NCBI RefSeq assembly: GCF_003086295.3
Contig: NC_092052.1
Coordinates: 15,654,346 to 15,718,345, forward strand
DNA from: Arachis hypogaea
Lineage: Eukaryota; Streptophyta; Magnoliopsida; Fabales; Fabaceae
DNA length: 64,000 nt
Direction: 5' to 3'
Part shown: positions 31,340 to 43,506 of the stretch, piece by piece
How the letters are laid out: the number at the start of each line of letters is the position of its first letter
How positions within the stretch are numbered: the first letter of the stretch is position 1
Program-made: the position numbers and the translations under genes
The notes under the pieces: generated by a model
The model's input: the letters and a program-made list of their open reading frames with translations, nothing else
Database searches by the model: none
Told to the model about the DNA's origin: nothing

Positions 31340-31860
31340 ACCAAAAGGCAAGGGTAATAAAAAGGATCCAAGGCTTTGAGCATCAGTGGATAGGAGGGCC
31401 TAAAGGAATAAAATCCTGGCCTAAGCGGCTAAACCAAGCTGTCCCTAACCATGTGCTTGTGGCGTGAAGGTGTCAAGTGAAAAGCTTGAGACTGAGCGGT
31501 TAAAGTCGTGATCCAAAGCAAAAAGAGTGTGCTTAAGAACCCTGGACACCTCTAATTGGGGACTTTAGCAAAGCTGAGTCACAATCTGAAAAGGTTAACC
31601 CAGTTATGTGTCTGTGGCATGCATGTATCCGGTGGTAATACTGGAAAACAGAGTGCTTTGGGCCACGGCCAAGACTCATAAAGTAGCTGTGTTCAAGAAT
31701 CAACATACTGAACTAGGAGAATCAATAACACTATCTAAATTCTAAGTTCCTATAGATGCCAATCATTCTGAACTTCAAAGGATAAAGTGAGATGCCAAAA
31801 CTATTCAAGAGGCAAAAAGCTACTATTCCTGCTCATCTGATTGGAGCTAAGTTTCATTGA
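31340..31860 (+). other. Conserved non-coding block of D
   Basis: Collinear with C 25550-26100; see that entry for the shared words. Confidence 0.85.
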
Positions 31861-31913
31861 TAATTTGGATTTTATAGTATATTCTCTTCTTTTTTATCCT
31901 ATTTGATTTTCAG

Positions 31914-31950
31914 TTGCTTGGGGACAAGCAAAAATTTAAGTTTGGTGTTG
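31914..31950 (+). promoter_or_regulatory. Hairpin plus AAGTTTGGTGTTG module at the 3' LTR of D
   Basis: TTGCTTGGGGACAAGCAA forms a 7-bp stem; TTTAAGTTTGGTGTTG ends at the LTR start 31951. Confidence 0.85.
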
Positions 31951-33019
31951 TGATGAGCGGATAATTTATACGCTTTTTGGCATTGTTTTTAGTATGTTTT
32001 TAGTATGATTTAGTTAGTTTTTATTATATTTTTATTAGTTTTTAATTAAAAATCACATTTCTGGACTTTACTATAAGTTTGTGTATTTTTCTGTGATTTC
32101 AGGTATTTTCTGGCTGAAATTGAGGGACTTGAGGAAAAATCTGATTCAGAGGCTGACAAAGGATTGCTGATGCTGTTGGATTCTGAGCTCCCTTCACTCA
32201 AAATGGAGTTTCTAGAGCTACAGAACTTTAAATGGCGCGCTCTTAATTGCGTTGGAAAGTAGACATCCAGGGCTTTCCAGCAATATATAATAGTCCATAC
32301 TTTGCCTGAGTTTAGATGACGCAAACTGGCGTTGAACGCCAGCTCTCTGCCCAATTTTGGAGTCAAACGCCAGAAACACGTTGCAAAGTGGAGTTAAACG
32401 CCCAAACTGGCACCAAAGCTGGCGTTTAACTCCAAGAAAAGTCTCTACACGTTTAAAGCTCATGATTAGCCCAAGCACACACCAAGTGGGCCCTGGAAGT
32501 GGGTTTCTACATTATTTACTCATTTCTGTAAACCCTAGTAACTAGTTTAGTATAAATAGAACTTTTTACTGGTCCTTTTAAAACATCTTATGCATTCTTA
32601 ATTTATCTTTGGATCATATTGATCACGTCTAGGGGGCTGGCCTCTCGACCATGCCTGGACCTTGTTCTTATGTATTTTCAACGGTAGAGTTTCTATACTC
32701 CATAGATTAAGGTGTGGAGCTCTGCTGTACCTCGAGTATTAATGCAATTACTACTATTTTCTATTTAGTTCAGCTTATTCCTATTCTAAGATATTCATTC
32801 GCACCCAAGAACATGATGAATGTGATGATTATGTGACACTCATCACCATTCTCACCTAGGATCGACCCTTACTCATGTAAGGTTTATTACTTGGACGACC
32901 CAGTGCACTTGCTGGTTAGTTGTGCGAAATTGTGACAAAGAATTAAGAATATAAACGTGCGTATTGAGTTTTCAGCGCCGTTACCAAAGAAGATGGACCG
33001 TCACGATTTCTGTGCACCA
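31951..33019 (+). repeat. Element D 3' LTR (1069 bp, internal deletion)
   Basis: Begins TGATGAGCGG and ends GTGCACCA. Compared with the left LTR it lacks about 608 bp; the join is at 32858-32862, where CTCACCTA meets GGATCGACCC. Confidence 0.92.
32529..32560 (+). promoter_or_regulatory. LTR promoter candidate of D (telo-box and TATA box)
   Basis: TAAACCCTAG (telo-box-like) is followed by CTAGTTTAGTATAAATAGA. TATAAATA at 32551-32558 fits a plant core promoter. The same pair is seen in the other LTRs with small changes. Confidence 0.6.
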
Positions 33020-34091
33020 TTTCTCTATAAGGATTATAGGTGTTTCCATAGGGTTCTCCCATGTAATTCATCTCTGCCATTGCAGGGTTCTCAGGATCAT
33101 AAGCTTCTTCTTCAGAAGATGCTTCTTTAGTACTATTGGATGCAGCTTGCAATCCATTCAGACTCTGAAAAATCATATTGACTTGCTGAGTCAATATTTT
33201 GTTCTGAGCCAATATGGCATTCAGAGTATCAATTTCAAGAACTCCCTTCTTCTGAGGCGTCTCATTATTCACAGGATTCCTCTCAGAGGTGTACATGAAC
33301 TGGTTATTTGCAACCATTTCAATGAGTTCCTGAGCTTCTGCAGGGGTTTTCAGATGAAGAGATCCTCCTGCAGAATGGTCCAATGACATTTTTGACAACT
33401 CAGACAGACCATCATAGAATATACATATGATACTCCATTCTGGAAGCATGTCAGTAGGACACCTTTTGATCAATTGCTTATATCTTTCCCAAGCTTCATA
33501 GAGGGACTCACCCTCCTTCTGTCTGAAGGTTTAGATTTTCACTCTAAGCTTGCTCATCTTTTGAGGTGGAAAGAATTTGGCCAGGAAAGCACTGACCAGC
33601 TTATCCCAAGAGTTCAAGCTTTCCTTAGGTTGTGAATCCAACCATGTTCTAGCTCTGTCTCTTACAACAAAAGGGAAAAGCATAAGCTTGTAGACCTCGG
33701 GATCAACTCCATTGGTCTTGACAGTGTCACAGATTTGCAAGAATTCAGCTAAAAACTGATGAGGATCTTCCATTGGAAGTCCATGAAACTTGCAATTCTG
33801 CTGCATTAGAGAAAATAATTGAGGCTTAAGCTCAAAGTTGTTTGCTCCAATTGCAGGAATTGAGATGCTTCTTCCATAGAAGTTGGAAGAGGGTGCAATA
33901 AAGTCACCAAGCATCTTCCTTGCATCTCCACCATTGTTATTAGGTTCGGCCATGTCTCCTTTTTTTTTGAAAATTTCTGTCATGTCCTCTCCAAAGAGTT
34001 GTGCCTTAGCTTCCCTTAGCTTCCTCTTCAGAGTCCTTTCAGGTTTAGGATCAGCTTTAATAAGAATGTTCTTATCCTTGTTCCTGCTCAT
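33020..34091 (-). pseudogene. Element A gag, N-terminal half
   Basis: Starts at 34091 as MSRNKDKNILIKADPKPERT. The gag domain has MQQNCKFHGLPMEDPHQFL, FPFVVRDRARTWLDSQPKES and EGESLYEAWERYK. A TAA at 33531-33533 replaces a Gln of the family. The frame continues through NNQFMYTSERNPVNNETPQK, the site matching C's insertion in D. It stops being A sequence at 33020, where element D interrupts; the rest is at 9586-8352. Confidence 0.9.
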
Positions 34092-35592
34092 ATAAAAAAG
34101 AAGAGAACAGAAAAGAAGAGGAATCCTCTATGTCACAGTATAGAGATTCCCTTTTGTGAGTAGAAGAAGAGAAGAATAGAAGAAGGAGAAGAAAAAAAAT
34201 TCGAACTCAGAGAAGAAGAGGGGGTTCGAATTTTGAGTGGGAGAGGGGTGTTAGTAGATAAATAAATAAATAGAAGGAGATAAGAGAGGGGAAGAGAATT
34301 TGAATTTAATTTAAAATAAAAGGAAAATATTTTTGTTTTTATTTTAAAATGTAGTTAGAATTCGAAAATTAAAAAGAGAAATAAAATAAAATTTGAAAAC
34401 TAAATAAAGTACTTAATTAAAAAGATTTTTGAAAAAAAGTTGTTAGTGATTTTTGAAAATTGGAGAGAGAAAAGTAGTTAGGTGGTTTTGAAAAAGATAT
34501 GATTGAAATAGAAAACTTTTGAAATCAAATAAAAAGTTAAGTAGTTAATTGAAAAAGATTTGAAAATCAATTTTGAAAAGATAAGAAGTTAGAAAAAATT
34601 TTTGAAATTGATTTTGAAAAAGATATGATTGAAATTCATTTTGAAAAAGATTTGAAGAGGAAATTAAAAGATTTGATTTTGAAAATTAAAGTTGATTACT
34701 TGCCTAACAAGAAACTTGAAGATATGATTTTAAAATTTAAAGATTGAACCTTTCTTAATAGGCAAGTATCAACTTGAAAATTTTTTTTATTCAAAACATT
34801 AAATGTTAGTAATGAATTCGAAAATATAAAATAAAAATAAGAAAAGATTTTGAAAATCAATTTAAAATTTTTAAAAATATAAAAAAATGAAAAAGATTTG
34901 AAAAAAATAGAATTTTTAAATTGAAAATTTTGACTTGACTAATAAGAAACAACTAATTTTTTTTAAAAATTTTATGACTAATTTAATTCAAATTTTCGAA
35001 ATTTATGAGTGAAATAAGGAAATATATATTTTTGATTTTTGAATTTTAATGAGGAAAGAGAAAAACATAAAATGATGCAAGACATAAAATTATGAATCAA
35101 AACAAAAAATGCATGCAAGAACACCTTGAATGTCGAGATTAACACCAAGAACACTTTGAAGATCAAGATGAACATCAAGAACTTATTTTTTTTGAAAATT
35201 TTTAAGAAAAGAAAAATATGCAAGACACCAAACTTAGAAATTTTCAATATTTAGACACTAAATATTCTAAAATGCATATCAAAAACAAGAAAAGACACAA
35301 AACATAAAAATGCAAAGATTAAATGCATAAAATCATCAAGAACAACTTGAAGATCATGAAGAACACCATGCATGAGTTTTAAAAAATTTTAAGAAAAATT
35401 AAAAAGATGTAAATGACACCAAACTTAAAAATTGACTCTAGACTCAAACAAGAAACATAAAATTTTTAGTTTTTATGATTTTATTAATTTTTTTTGTATT
35501 TTTCGAAAATAAGAAATAAAAGCTTAAAAATAAAATAAAATTACCTAATCTGAGCAACAAGATGAACCGTCAATTGTCCAAACTCGAATAAT
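34092..35592 (-). other. Long low-complexity leader of element A
   Basis: Mirror image of the D leader: on the minus strand T-rich with TCTTTTTCAAAA words and ACACC-AAACTT (AAGTTTGGTGT) copies at 35226 and 35415. No gene. Confidence 0.7.
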
Positions 35593-35609
35593 CCCCAGCA
35601 ACGGCGCCA
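35593..35609 (-). other. Primer-binding site of A (tRNA-Asp)
   Basis: Minus strand TGGCGCCGTTGCTGGGG, one base from the C and D sites, six bases from the LTR. Confidence 0.88.
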
Positions 35610-37648
35610 AAAACTTGGTGCACGAAATTGTGATCTCAATAGCGCCAAAAAACTTGGTACGCACGTTCATAATCTCAATTCTTCTTCACAACTTCGCACA
35701 ACTAACCAGCAAGTGCACTGGGTCGTCCAAGTAATAAACCTTACGTGAGTAAGGGTCGATCCCACGGAGATTGTCAGCTTGAAGCAAGCTATGGTCATCT
35801 TGTAAATCTCTGTCAGGCAGATTCAAATGGTGATGGGGTTTTAGTAATTAAAATATAAATAACATATAAAATAAGATAGAGATACTTATGTAATTCATTG
35901 GTAGGAATTTCAGATAAGCGTATGGAGATGCTTTGTTCCTTCTGAATCTCTGCTTTCCTACTGCCTTCATCCAATCATTCATACTCCTTTCCATGGCAAG
36001 CTGTATGTTGCGTATCACCATCGTCAATGGCTACCTCCCGTCCTCTCAGTGAAAATGGTCCAAATGCGCTGTCACCACACGAATAATCATCTGTCGGTTC
36101 TCACTCATGTTGGAATAGGATCCGTTGATCCTTTTGTGTCTGTCACTACGCCCAGCACTCGCGAGTTTGAAGCTCGTCACAGTCATCCCATCCCAGATCC
36201 TCTTCGGAATACCACAGACAAGGTTTAGACTTTCCGGATCTCAAGAATGCTGCCAATAATTCTAACTTATACCACGAAGACTCCGCTCCTTTGGAATGGA
36301 GGCTAAGAGATATATGCTCAATCTAAGGTAGAACGGAAGTGGTTGTCAGGCACGCGTTCATAGGTTGAGGATAGTGATGAGTGTCACGGATCATCACATT
36401 CATCATGTTGAAGTGCAAGCGAATATCTTAGAATAGGAATAAGCTTGAATTGAATAAGAAAACTGTAGGATTACAAGTGTTCATAACACGCAGCGTAAGT
36501 AATAAAGTAATCCTATTGATCTATTTTGTGCTTAAAACTTTATTGAAATAAGATGGGTTAGATGCCAATACCTGAGTACCCTAGTGAATGAAAACTTTCT
36601 CCTTCGATAGTACGAAGGTACTATGTGCATCCACACCGAGACTGATCGTTGTTGTCAACTCCTTGACCAATGGATTTAACTGAGAAATTTCTTGCAACTC
36701 CTTGCACCAGCAATTCTTCACTAAGAATTGGAATATTTGTGTATGTGGAGGTAAAAGAAAAAACTTGTGTGTTCTTTCTTTTATCATATACACATATATA
36801 TAGTATAAGATTGGTGACTGATTTGTGAATCAAATTACAACTTAATTTGAAACAGAATCAGTTAGGATCTTATTCATATTTAAAACTCATCATAGAATAA
36901 ATAATTAATTATTTAATATTCTCAATTATCATATTATTATATTCATGGTGCTAGCAAAGAAAATAATAATATTCCATTTGAATTAATATAATTATTTATT
37001 TGATCTAATCAAAATAATAATTAAATGATTATTTACCAAGGATTAGAACACTCGTTAATGTGTGACCTCATAGGTTCAATACTAAGCGGGTAGTAAATTA
37101 GTCATACTAAATTTACTAATCAAGGTTGGCGTCTAGCAACGCTCCTTGACGACCCGATAGTATGAAGTAATAATATTTTTACTAAGAACCCAAGATGAAC
37201 AAAAAATATAACTCCTTCCATCTTTTCAGCTCTTGGCTAACTTTTAGAGTACGGTTTGATTGTCAAACTCTAACTTGTTACCATTATTATAATGAATTAT
37301 GAATTACTTAAGAAACTCATTTTTTAATTCATTCAAACCCCTTGGCCATGGCATTGTTTATTTCATTCATTATAATCGTAGAGCTCAAACTCATTACCAT
37401 AGTTGATGGATTCCATTTTGACTAATCATTAATTCTACAAGTATTTAAATCATACCCAATGTCCATTCAACTAACACCGTAGGGTGTTAGGTGTCCGGAA
37501 TCAAAGTATAACAAATACATTGTCAATTACTATGATAGTCGCAGGTCAAAGGAAAATTCTAATATTATGTTCATCATAAGAATATCCTATTGACAAATAT
37601 ACGGTAACTATAACCATTAGGAATTCTTAGAGTGAGTCAGTTCAATGG

Positions 37649-37754
<106 letters not shown>

Positions 37755-37919
37755 AATCACTAATGTCCCATTTGTAGTGATTCTACGATTAAGAACAATT
37801 TAAATTAAAAGTACTAAAAAAACGTATATCTCATTATTACGATCTCTATCATAATTATTCGTTTCTAATTTTAATTAAGGACACTATCATAAATTATAAA
37901 ATTTTATTCTTATAAAAAG

Positions 37920-37920
<1 letters not shown>

Positions 37921-38013
<93 letters not shown>
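37921..38013. repeat. (AAT)n microsatellite
   Basis: About 31 units in E's left LTR. Confidence 0.95.
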
Positions 38014-38055
38014 TCATGATAGTATTTTGTTGGACATATACACTTATCTCCAACA

Positions 38056-38070
38056 ATCTCCCACTTGCAC
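38056..38070 (-). other. Polypurine tract of E
   Basis: Minus strand GTGCAAGTGGGAGAT immediately before the LTR start TGTTGG. Confidence 0.85.
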
Positions 38071-38133
38071 TAGAGCCAATGACAGATTGGATCTAGGGCA
38101 TACATGTAGTTCCAACAAAATCTCGCACTTGCA

Positions 38134-41100
38134 CTAGAGCCAATCAGTCATATATTTCAATCCCAATTCCCACATGTGCTTATCAAACTCTTTTGATCCA
38201 AGTGCCTTAGTGAATGGTTCTGCTGCATTATCCTTCCCAGCAACCTTTTGAATTTCAACGTCTCCATGTTCAACGATCTCTCTTATCAAATGATACTTTC
38301 TCAAGATATGCTTAGATTTTTGATGTGATCTTGGCTCTTTTGCTGGTGCAATGGCTCCATTATTGTCGCACAGTAATGGAAGTGGTTCTTTAATTGAAGG
38401 CACTACACCAAGCTTGTTTATGAACTTCTTCATCCACACAGCTTCTTTAGCAGCCTCACTTGCTGCTATGTACTCAGCTTCAGTTGTTGAATCAGCTACA
38501 GTAGCTTGTTTGGAACTTTTCCAACTCACTGCACCACCGTTTAAGGTGAAAACATAACCTGAAGTAGATTTGCTATCATCTTTGTCTGAGGCAAAGCTTG
38601 CGTCAGTGAACCCTTTTGGTATAAGTTCAGAATCTCCATAGACGAGGAATTGGTCTTTGGTTCTTCTTAAATATTTCAGAATGGATTTAACCACCTTCCA
38701 ATGTTCCTCACCAGGATTTGCCTGATATCCACTGGCTACTCCTAGCGCATATGCGACATCAGGACGTGTACATGTCATTGTATACATGATAGCTCCCACT
38801 GCACTAGCATATGGTATTCTACTCATGCGTACTCTCTCTTCAGAAGTTTTAGGACAATCCTTTCTACTGAGAGTAATTCCAGTGCCTATTGGTAAATAGC
38901 CCTTTTTGGAGTTTTCCATGTTATACCTTTTCAATATGGTATCAATGTACATAGATTGTGAGAGTCCAAGCAACCTTTTAGATCTATCTCTATAGATCTT
39001 TATTCTTAGAATATAGGCTTCTTCTCCCAAATCTTTCATGGAGAATTGTTGAGATAGCCAAGTTTTGATATTTTGCAATGCTGGTACATCATTTCCTATT
39101 AGTAATATGTCATCAACATAGAGTACTAAGAAAATGACTGTACTCCCACTAAACTTTTTGTATATGCAAGGATCCTCTTCACACCGGATAAAATCGAACT
39201 TTTCGATTGTCTTATTAAAGTAAATGTTCCAACTTCTAGAAGCTTGCTTTAGCCCATAAATGGCGCGTTGCAGCTTACAAACTTTACTATGATCAGACTG
39301 AAGTGTGAAACCTTCAGGTTGTGTCATGTACACTTCCTCTTTGAGTTCTCCATTAAGAAAAGCTGTTTTCACATCCATTTGCCATATTTCATAATCATAG
39401 TATGCTGCTATAGCAAGAAGAATCCGAATAGATTTGAGCATTGCCATAGGAGAAAATGTTTCTTCATAATCTATTCCCTCCTTTTGACGGTATCCCTTGG
39501 CAACTAGACGGGCTTTATAGGTCTCTACCTTACCATCTGCTCCAATCTTTTTCTTGTAAATCCATTTGCAACCAATAGGTTTTATGTCTTTTGAGGGTTC
39601 AACCAAAGTCCAAACATTGTGGATCCTCATAGACTCTATTTCGGTTTTCATGGCACTCTGCCATTTTAGACTTTCGAAACTTTGCATTGCCTCTTCATAA
39701 GTCTTAGGATCATTATCATCATAATCGATCCCATTTTCCACATCATCTTGTACCATTAGGTTTAGCCTTAGTGGTGGACGATGTTCTCTTGTGGACCGTC
39801 GAAGAGGTAGTTCTTGTACCAAATTTGGAGGTTGCTGAACCGGTTCCAAAGGTAGTTCAAGGATTGGTTCATGAATCTCTCTTTGAACTACTATTGGTTC
39901 GTTATCCTCAACTCTTGAAGATGATAAATTTGGTGTTAGTTTGAGTACATCCAAAGTTGGTTGCTCAACTTGAATTTCATATTCTTGAGCTTGTACTATT
40001 TCATTGGTTTCTTGAACTTCATCGAGTTCTATTTCTTCACCTTGTCTTCCTTCAGAAAGAAATTCTTTTTCTAAAAAGGTTCCACCTCTTGCCACAAACA
40101 CTTTGTGATCAGAAGGGTGATAGAAATAATAACCCATTGTTTCTTTAGGGTAACCAATGAATCTACATTTATCTGACCTAGCATCAAGTTTATTACTTTG
40201 CAATTTCTTAACATATGCTGGACATCCCCAAACTCTAATGTGCTTGAGATTTGGTTTTCGTCCTTTCCATATCTCATATGGTGTTGAAGAAACTGATTTA
40301 GTGGGTACTTTATTTAGCAAATATGCTGCTGTTTCTAAAGCATAGCCCCATAAATTCAATGGAAGATCAGTAAAACCCATCATGGATCGAACCATATCTA
40401 ATAAAGTTCGATTCCTCCTCTCTGAAACACCATTGTGTTGTGGAGTATCAGGAGGTGTCCATTGAGAAAGAATCCCATTTTTCTTTAAGTACTCAAGAAA
40501 ATTATCATTTAGATATTCTCTTCCTCTATCAGATCTAAGCACCTTAATGCTTTTACCTGTTTGATTTTCAACTTCACTGCGAAAAATTTTGAACATTTCA
40601 AATGACTCAGATTTGTGTTTCATAAGATACACAAAGCCATATCTAGACATATCATCAATGAAAGTGATAAAATAGGAATATCCTCCTTTGGCTTGAATTT
40701 TCATTGGTCCACAAACATATGTATGTATTAGTCCCAATAATTCTGTAGCCCTTTCTCCATGTCCCATATATGGAGTTTTGGTCATTTTTCCTATGAGACA
40801 GGATTCACAAGTTACATATGATTCATAGTCATATTTGTTAAGGTAACCTTCTTTGTGTAACCTAGAAATCCTTTTTTCTCCTATATGACCAAGTCTACAA
40901 TGCCAAAGATATGATTCATTTACTTGATTATTCCTCTCTCTTTTGAGAGTAGAAACATGCATGACATAATTACCATTTAAATCGGGAAGAATATAAATGC
41001 CATATTGGAGATAGCCATTTACGTATAAGTCATCACCATAATAAGTAGAACAAATGTCATTTTTAATATTAAAATAAAAACCACGTTTGTCCAACATGGA

Positions 41101-42239
41101 AATAGAAATAACATTTGCAACAAAACTAGGAACATAATGACAATTCTCCAATACTAATGTCTTGCCCGTAGGCATTGCTAAAGAAATAAATCCTATAGCT
41201 ACAGTAGCAACATTTGCTCTGTTTCTGACTTGTGGTAAGTTTCTCCCTTCTTCAGCCATCTACTTACTCGTAGTCCCCGCAACGAATTACAAATATTATG
41301 AGCACTTCCAGTATCTAATACCCATATAGAAGAATTAATAGTAGCTAAAGAAATCATGAAAACTGTTTTCAAGCATGTCTTACCTTCCTCTTTGGTTTTC
41401 AAAGAAGCAAGGTACTCCTTGCAGTTTCTTTTCCAATGACCTTTACCTTTACAATAAAAGCATTTAGCATCATTTTTGTCAGCCTTTTCTTGTTTGCCCT
41501 TGGGTTTGGTCACACCACCTTTAGGTGCCATGGGTTCTCTTTAAAAATTATTCTTTCCATTTCCTTTTGCTTTCCACTTTCCTTTCTTCTTAGAAGAGCT
41601 GCCAACTACCATAGCAACTCCTTTCTTTTTCTCATATGCAATTTGATTCTCATAATCAATTAGCATGTTGAGCATTTCATGAAGATCACAGCTTACTTTA
41701 ATCATATTAAAGCTAACAATGAATTGTAAAAATGTTTCTAGAAGAGATTGCAAGATCAAATCTTGTGAAAGTTCTTTGCCCAATTTGCATCCTAACTTCT
41801 CGAGTTGTTCAATAAGATCAATCATCTTAAGAACATGGGGTCCAACAGGAAAGTCCACATCAAGTGTGGATCTAAACAAAGTTTTGGACAATTGATATCG
41901 GGCCATCTTACTTTGTGCACCATACATCTTCTTAAGATGTTCAACAATAGTTGGTGGATCCATATCCTGATGTTGCCTTTGAAGATCAGAACCCATGGAT
42001 GCCAGAATGATGCATTTGGCAGTAAGACAATTTTCCAAGTACTTCTCATAAGCCTTGGTTGCCTCATTATCAATACTTCCATCCTCTTTAGGAACTGGGG
42101 CCGTTACAGCAGGCTTATCGATTATATCAATTAGCCTTTCATGCATGAGAACAATTCTCAAATTGTGATACTAATCATCATAATTGGCTCCAGCCAATTT
42201 GTTATTTTCAAGTATGCCACGCAGTGACAGAGTAGACAT
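38134..42239 (-). pseudogene. Element E copia polyprotein, broken
   Basis: Start ATG at 42239-42237. Gag (to about 41541) has KMYGAQSKMARYQLSKTLF and DLHEMLNMLIDYE. A zinc knuckle CFYCKGKGHWKRNC and protease LDTGSAHN follow (41531-41260). The long frame 41259-38134 holds the pre-integrase finger [11 protein letters not shown]...CESC and integrase with RSDRGREYL and [13 protein letters not shown] has [13 protein letters not shown] and [10 protein letters not shown], and RNaseH has [20 protein letters not shown] and [13 protein letters not shown]. Breaks: TAG at 42171-42173 in place of Trp (DDWYHN), a stop at 41541-41543, and a frameshift near 41250. The first integrase catalytic Asp is Tyr here (HTYVCGPM, codon near 40717-40719). 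Confidence 0.93.
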
Positions 42240-42872
42240 ATTATTTATGAATCTAAAAGGAAAAAAAAAACAAATATAAGTACGTATTCACACATACAAA
42301 TAACACTTTCTACAATAATTATTACTATAGAAAATTAAGAAATCTTTATTTCTTAAATTAAGTGTTAAAAAAATATTTAAAATCATGAATGAGTATCTTG
42401 GTTGTCAAGTCATTACTCATACATTTTTAAACAGATGATTAAATGTATCACATACAATTTTAATCCCAAATAATTACCTGGTTGTCAGGTTATTATTTAA
42501 TTGAATTATATTTTATACCCCTAGGTTGTCTAGGTTCAAGTAAAAATTAATTCATTCCATGTATCAAATATATATATATAAATTTTATCCTTGAGTACGA
42601 ATCTCCTGGTTGTCAGGTAACTCTTTGTAAACAAAGTATAAAATTTATTTATCCATTTTTTTCCTTTTAGTTTTATTTCATAAATAAATAAAAATAATAA
42701 TAACAGTATGTTCTTTAACATACATATAATTTTATCCCATATAAATTTATAATTTTGATAATAGCATCCTATGTCATTATTAGGAATCACATCCAATATA
42801 ATAACAAAACTTAAATTAATCCTATTAATTCTGTAAATTTTTGCAATAAAATTTTAAACACAAAAGGGCCAT
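42240..42872 (-). other. Leader of element E with repeated CCTGACAACCAGG-like hairpins
   Basis: Non-coding. The plus-strand word CTGGTTGTCAGG or a variant occurs near 42398, 42477, 42522 and 42607. Each can fold CCTG...CAGG. Confidence 0.6.
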
Positions 42873-42885
42873 GGCTCTGATACCA
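42873..42885 (-). other. Primer-binding site of E (initiator tRNA-Met)
   Basis: Minus strand TGGTATCAGAGCC, next to the 5' LTR end at 42887. Confidence 0.92.
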
Positions 42886-43033
42886 CTGTAGGATTACAAG
42901 TGTTCATAACACGCAGCGGAAGTAATAAAGTAATCCTATTGATCTATTTTGTGCTTAAAACTTTATTGAAATAAGATGGGTTAGATGCCAATACCTGAGT
43001 ACCCTAGTGAATGAAAACTTTCTCCTTCGATAG

Positions 43034-43495
43034 TGTAACAGCCCAGACCACCCGCTAGCACGATATTGTCCGCTTTGGCACACAAGGCCTCACGGTTTTG
43101 CCTTTGATGATAGGGATGCTAGCCGAAGCCCCCCCACACTCACTCGTCAAAATGCGTCATGCTAGGGAGAGGTATCCACACCCTTATAAGGAATGCTTCG
43201 TTCCCCTCCCCAACCGATGTGGGCCTTACAATCCACCCCCCTAAGGGAGCCCAACGCCCTCGCTAGCACATCGATCCGGGTTCTGGCTCTGATACCATCT
43301 GTAATAGCCCAGACCACCCGCTAGCACGATATTGTCCGCTTTGGCACACAAGGCCTCATGGTTTTGCCTTTGACGATAGGGATGCTAGCCGAAGCCCCCC
43401 ACACTCACTCGTCAAAACGCGTCATGCTAGGGAGAGGTATCCACACCCTTATAAGGCATGCTTCGTTCCCCTCCCCAACCGATGTGGGCCTTACA
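43034..43495 (-). mobile_element. TRIM element (462 bp) at the end of F
   Basis: Two near-identical terminal repeats, 43034-43230 (197 bp) and 43300-43495 (196 bp), flank a 69-bp middle. The middle has PBS TGGTATCAGAGCC (43285-43297, minus) and a purine-rich TTAGGGGGGTGGAT next to the other repeat. There is no coding sequence. No separate TSD: GATAG precedes it and ATCCA follows. The sequence after it (ATCCATCCCC) still resembles the TRIM middle before changing to F. Confidence 0.9.
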
Positions 43496-43506
43496 ATCCA
43501 TCCCCA

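Larger units (their letters stand above)
9592..33019 (+). mobile_element. Element D: non-autonomous Ty3/gypsy retrotransposon
   Basis: Plus orientation, inside A's gag, with TSD TTTCT. The left LTR is 9592-12993 including a hAT insertion (net 1677 bp). The right LTR is 31951-33019 (1069 bp, internally deleted). The PBS is at 13000. Gag (14540-15338 and 27722-28748) is split by element C. Then come a palindrome array (28960-29185), an accessory ORF (29666-30823) and the conserved block (31340-31860). There is no RT, RNaseH or integrase. The same loss in A shows a lineage trait rather than a private deletion. Confidence 0.93.

Noticed and set aside
43034..43495. TRIM as an independent later insertion into F's LTR
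   Set aside because: No TSD surrounds it, its outer end coincides with the GATAG duplication of the whole unit, and TRIM-middle sequence continues past its second repeat.
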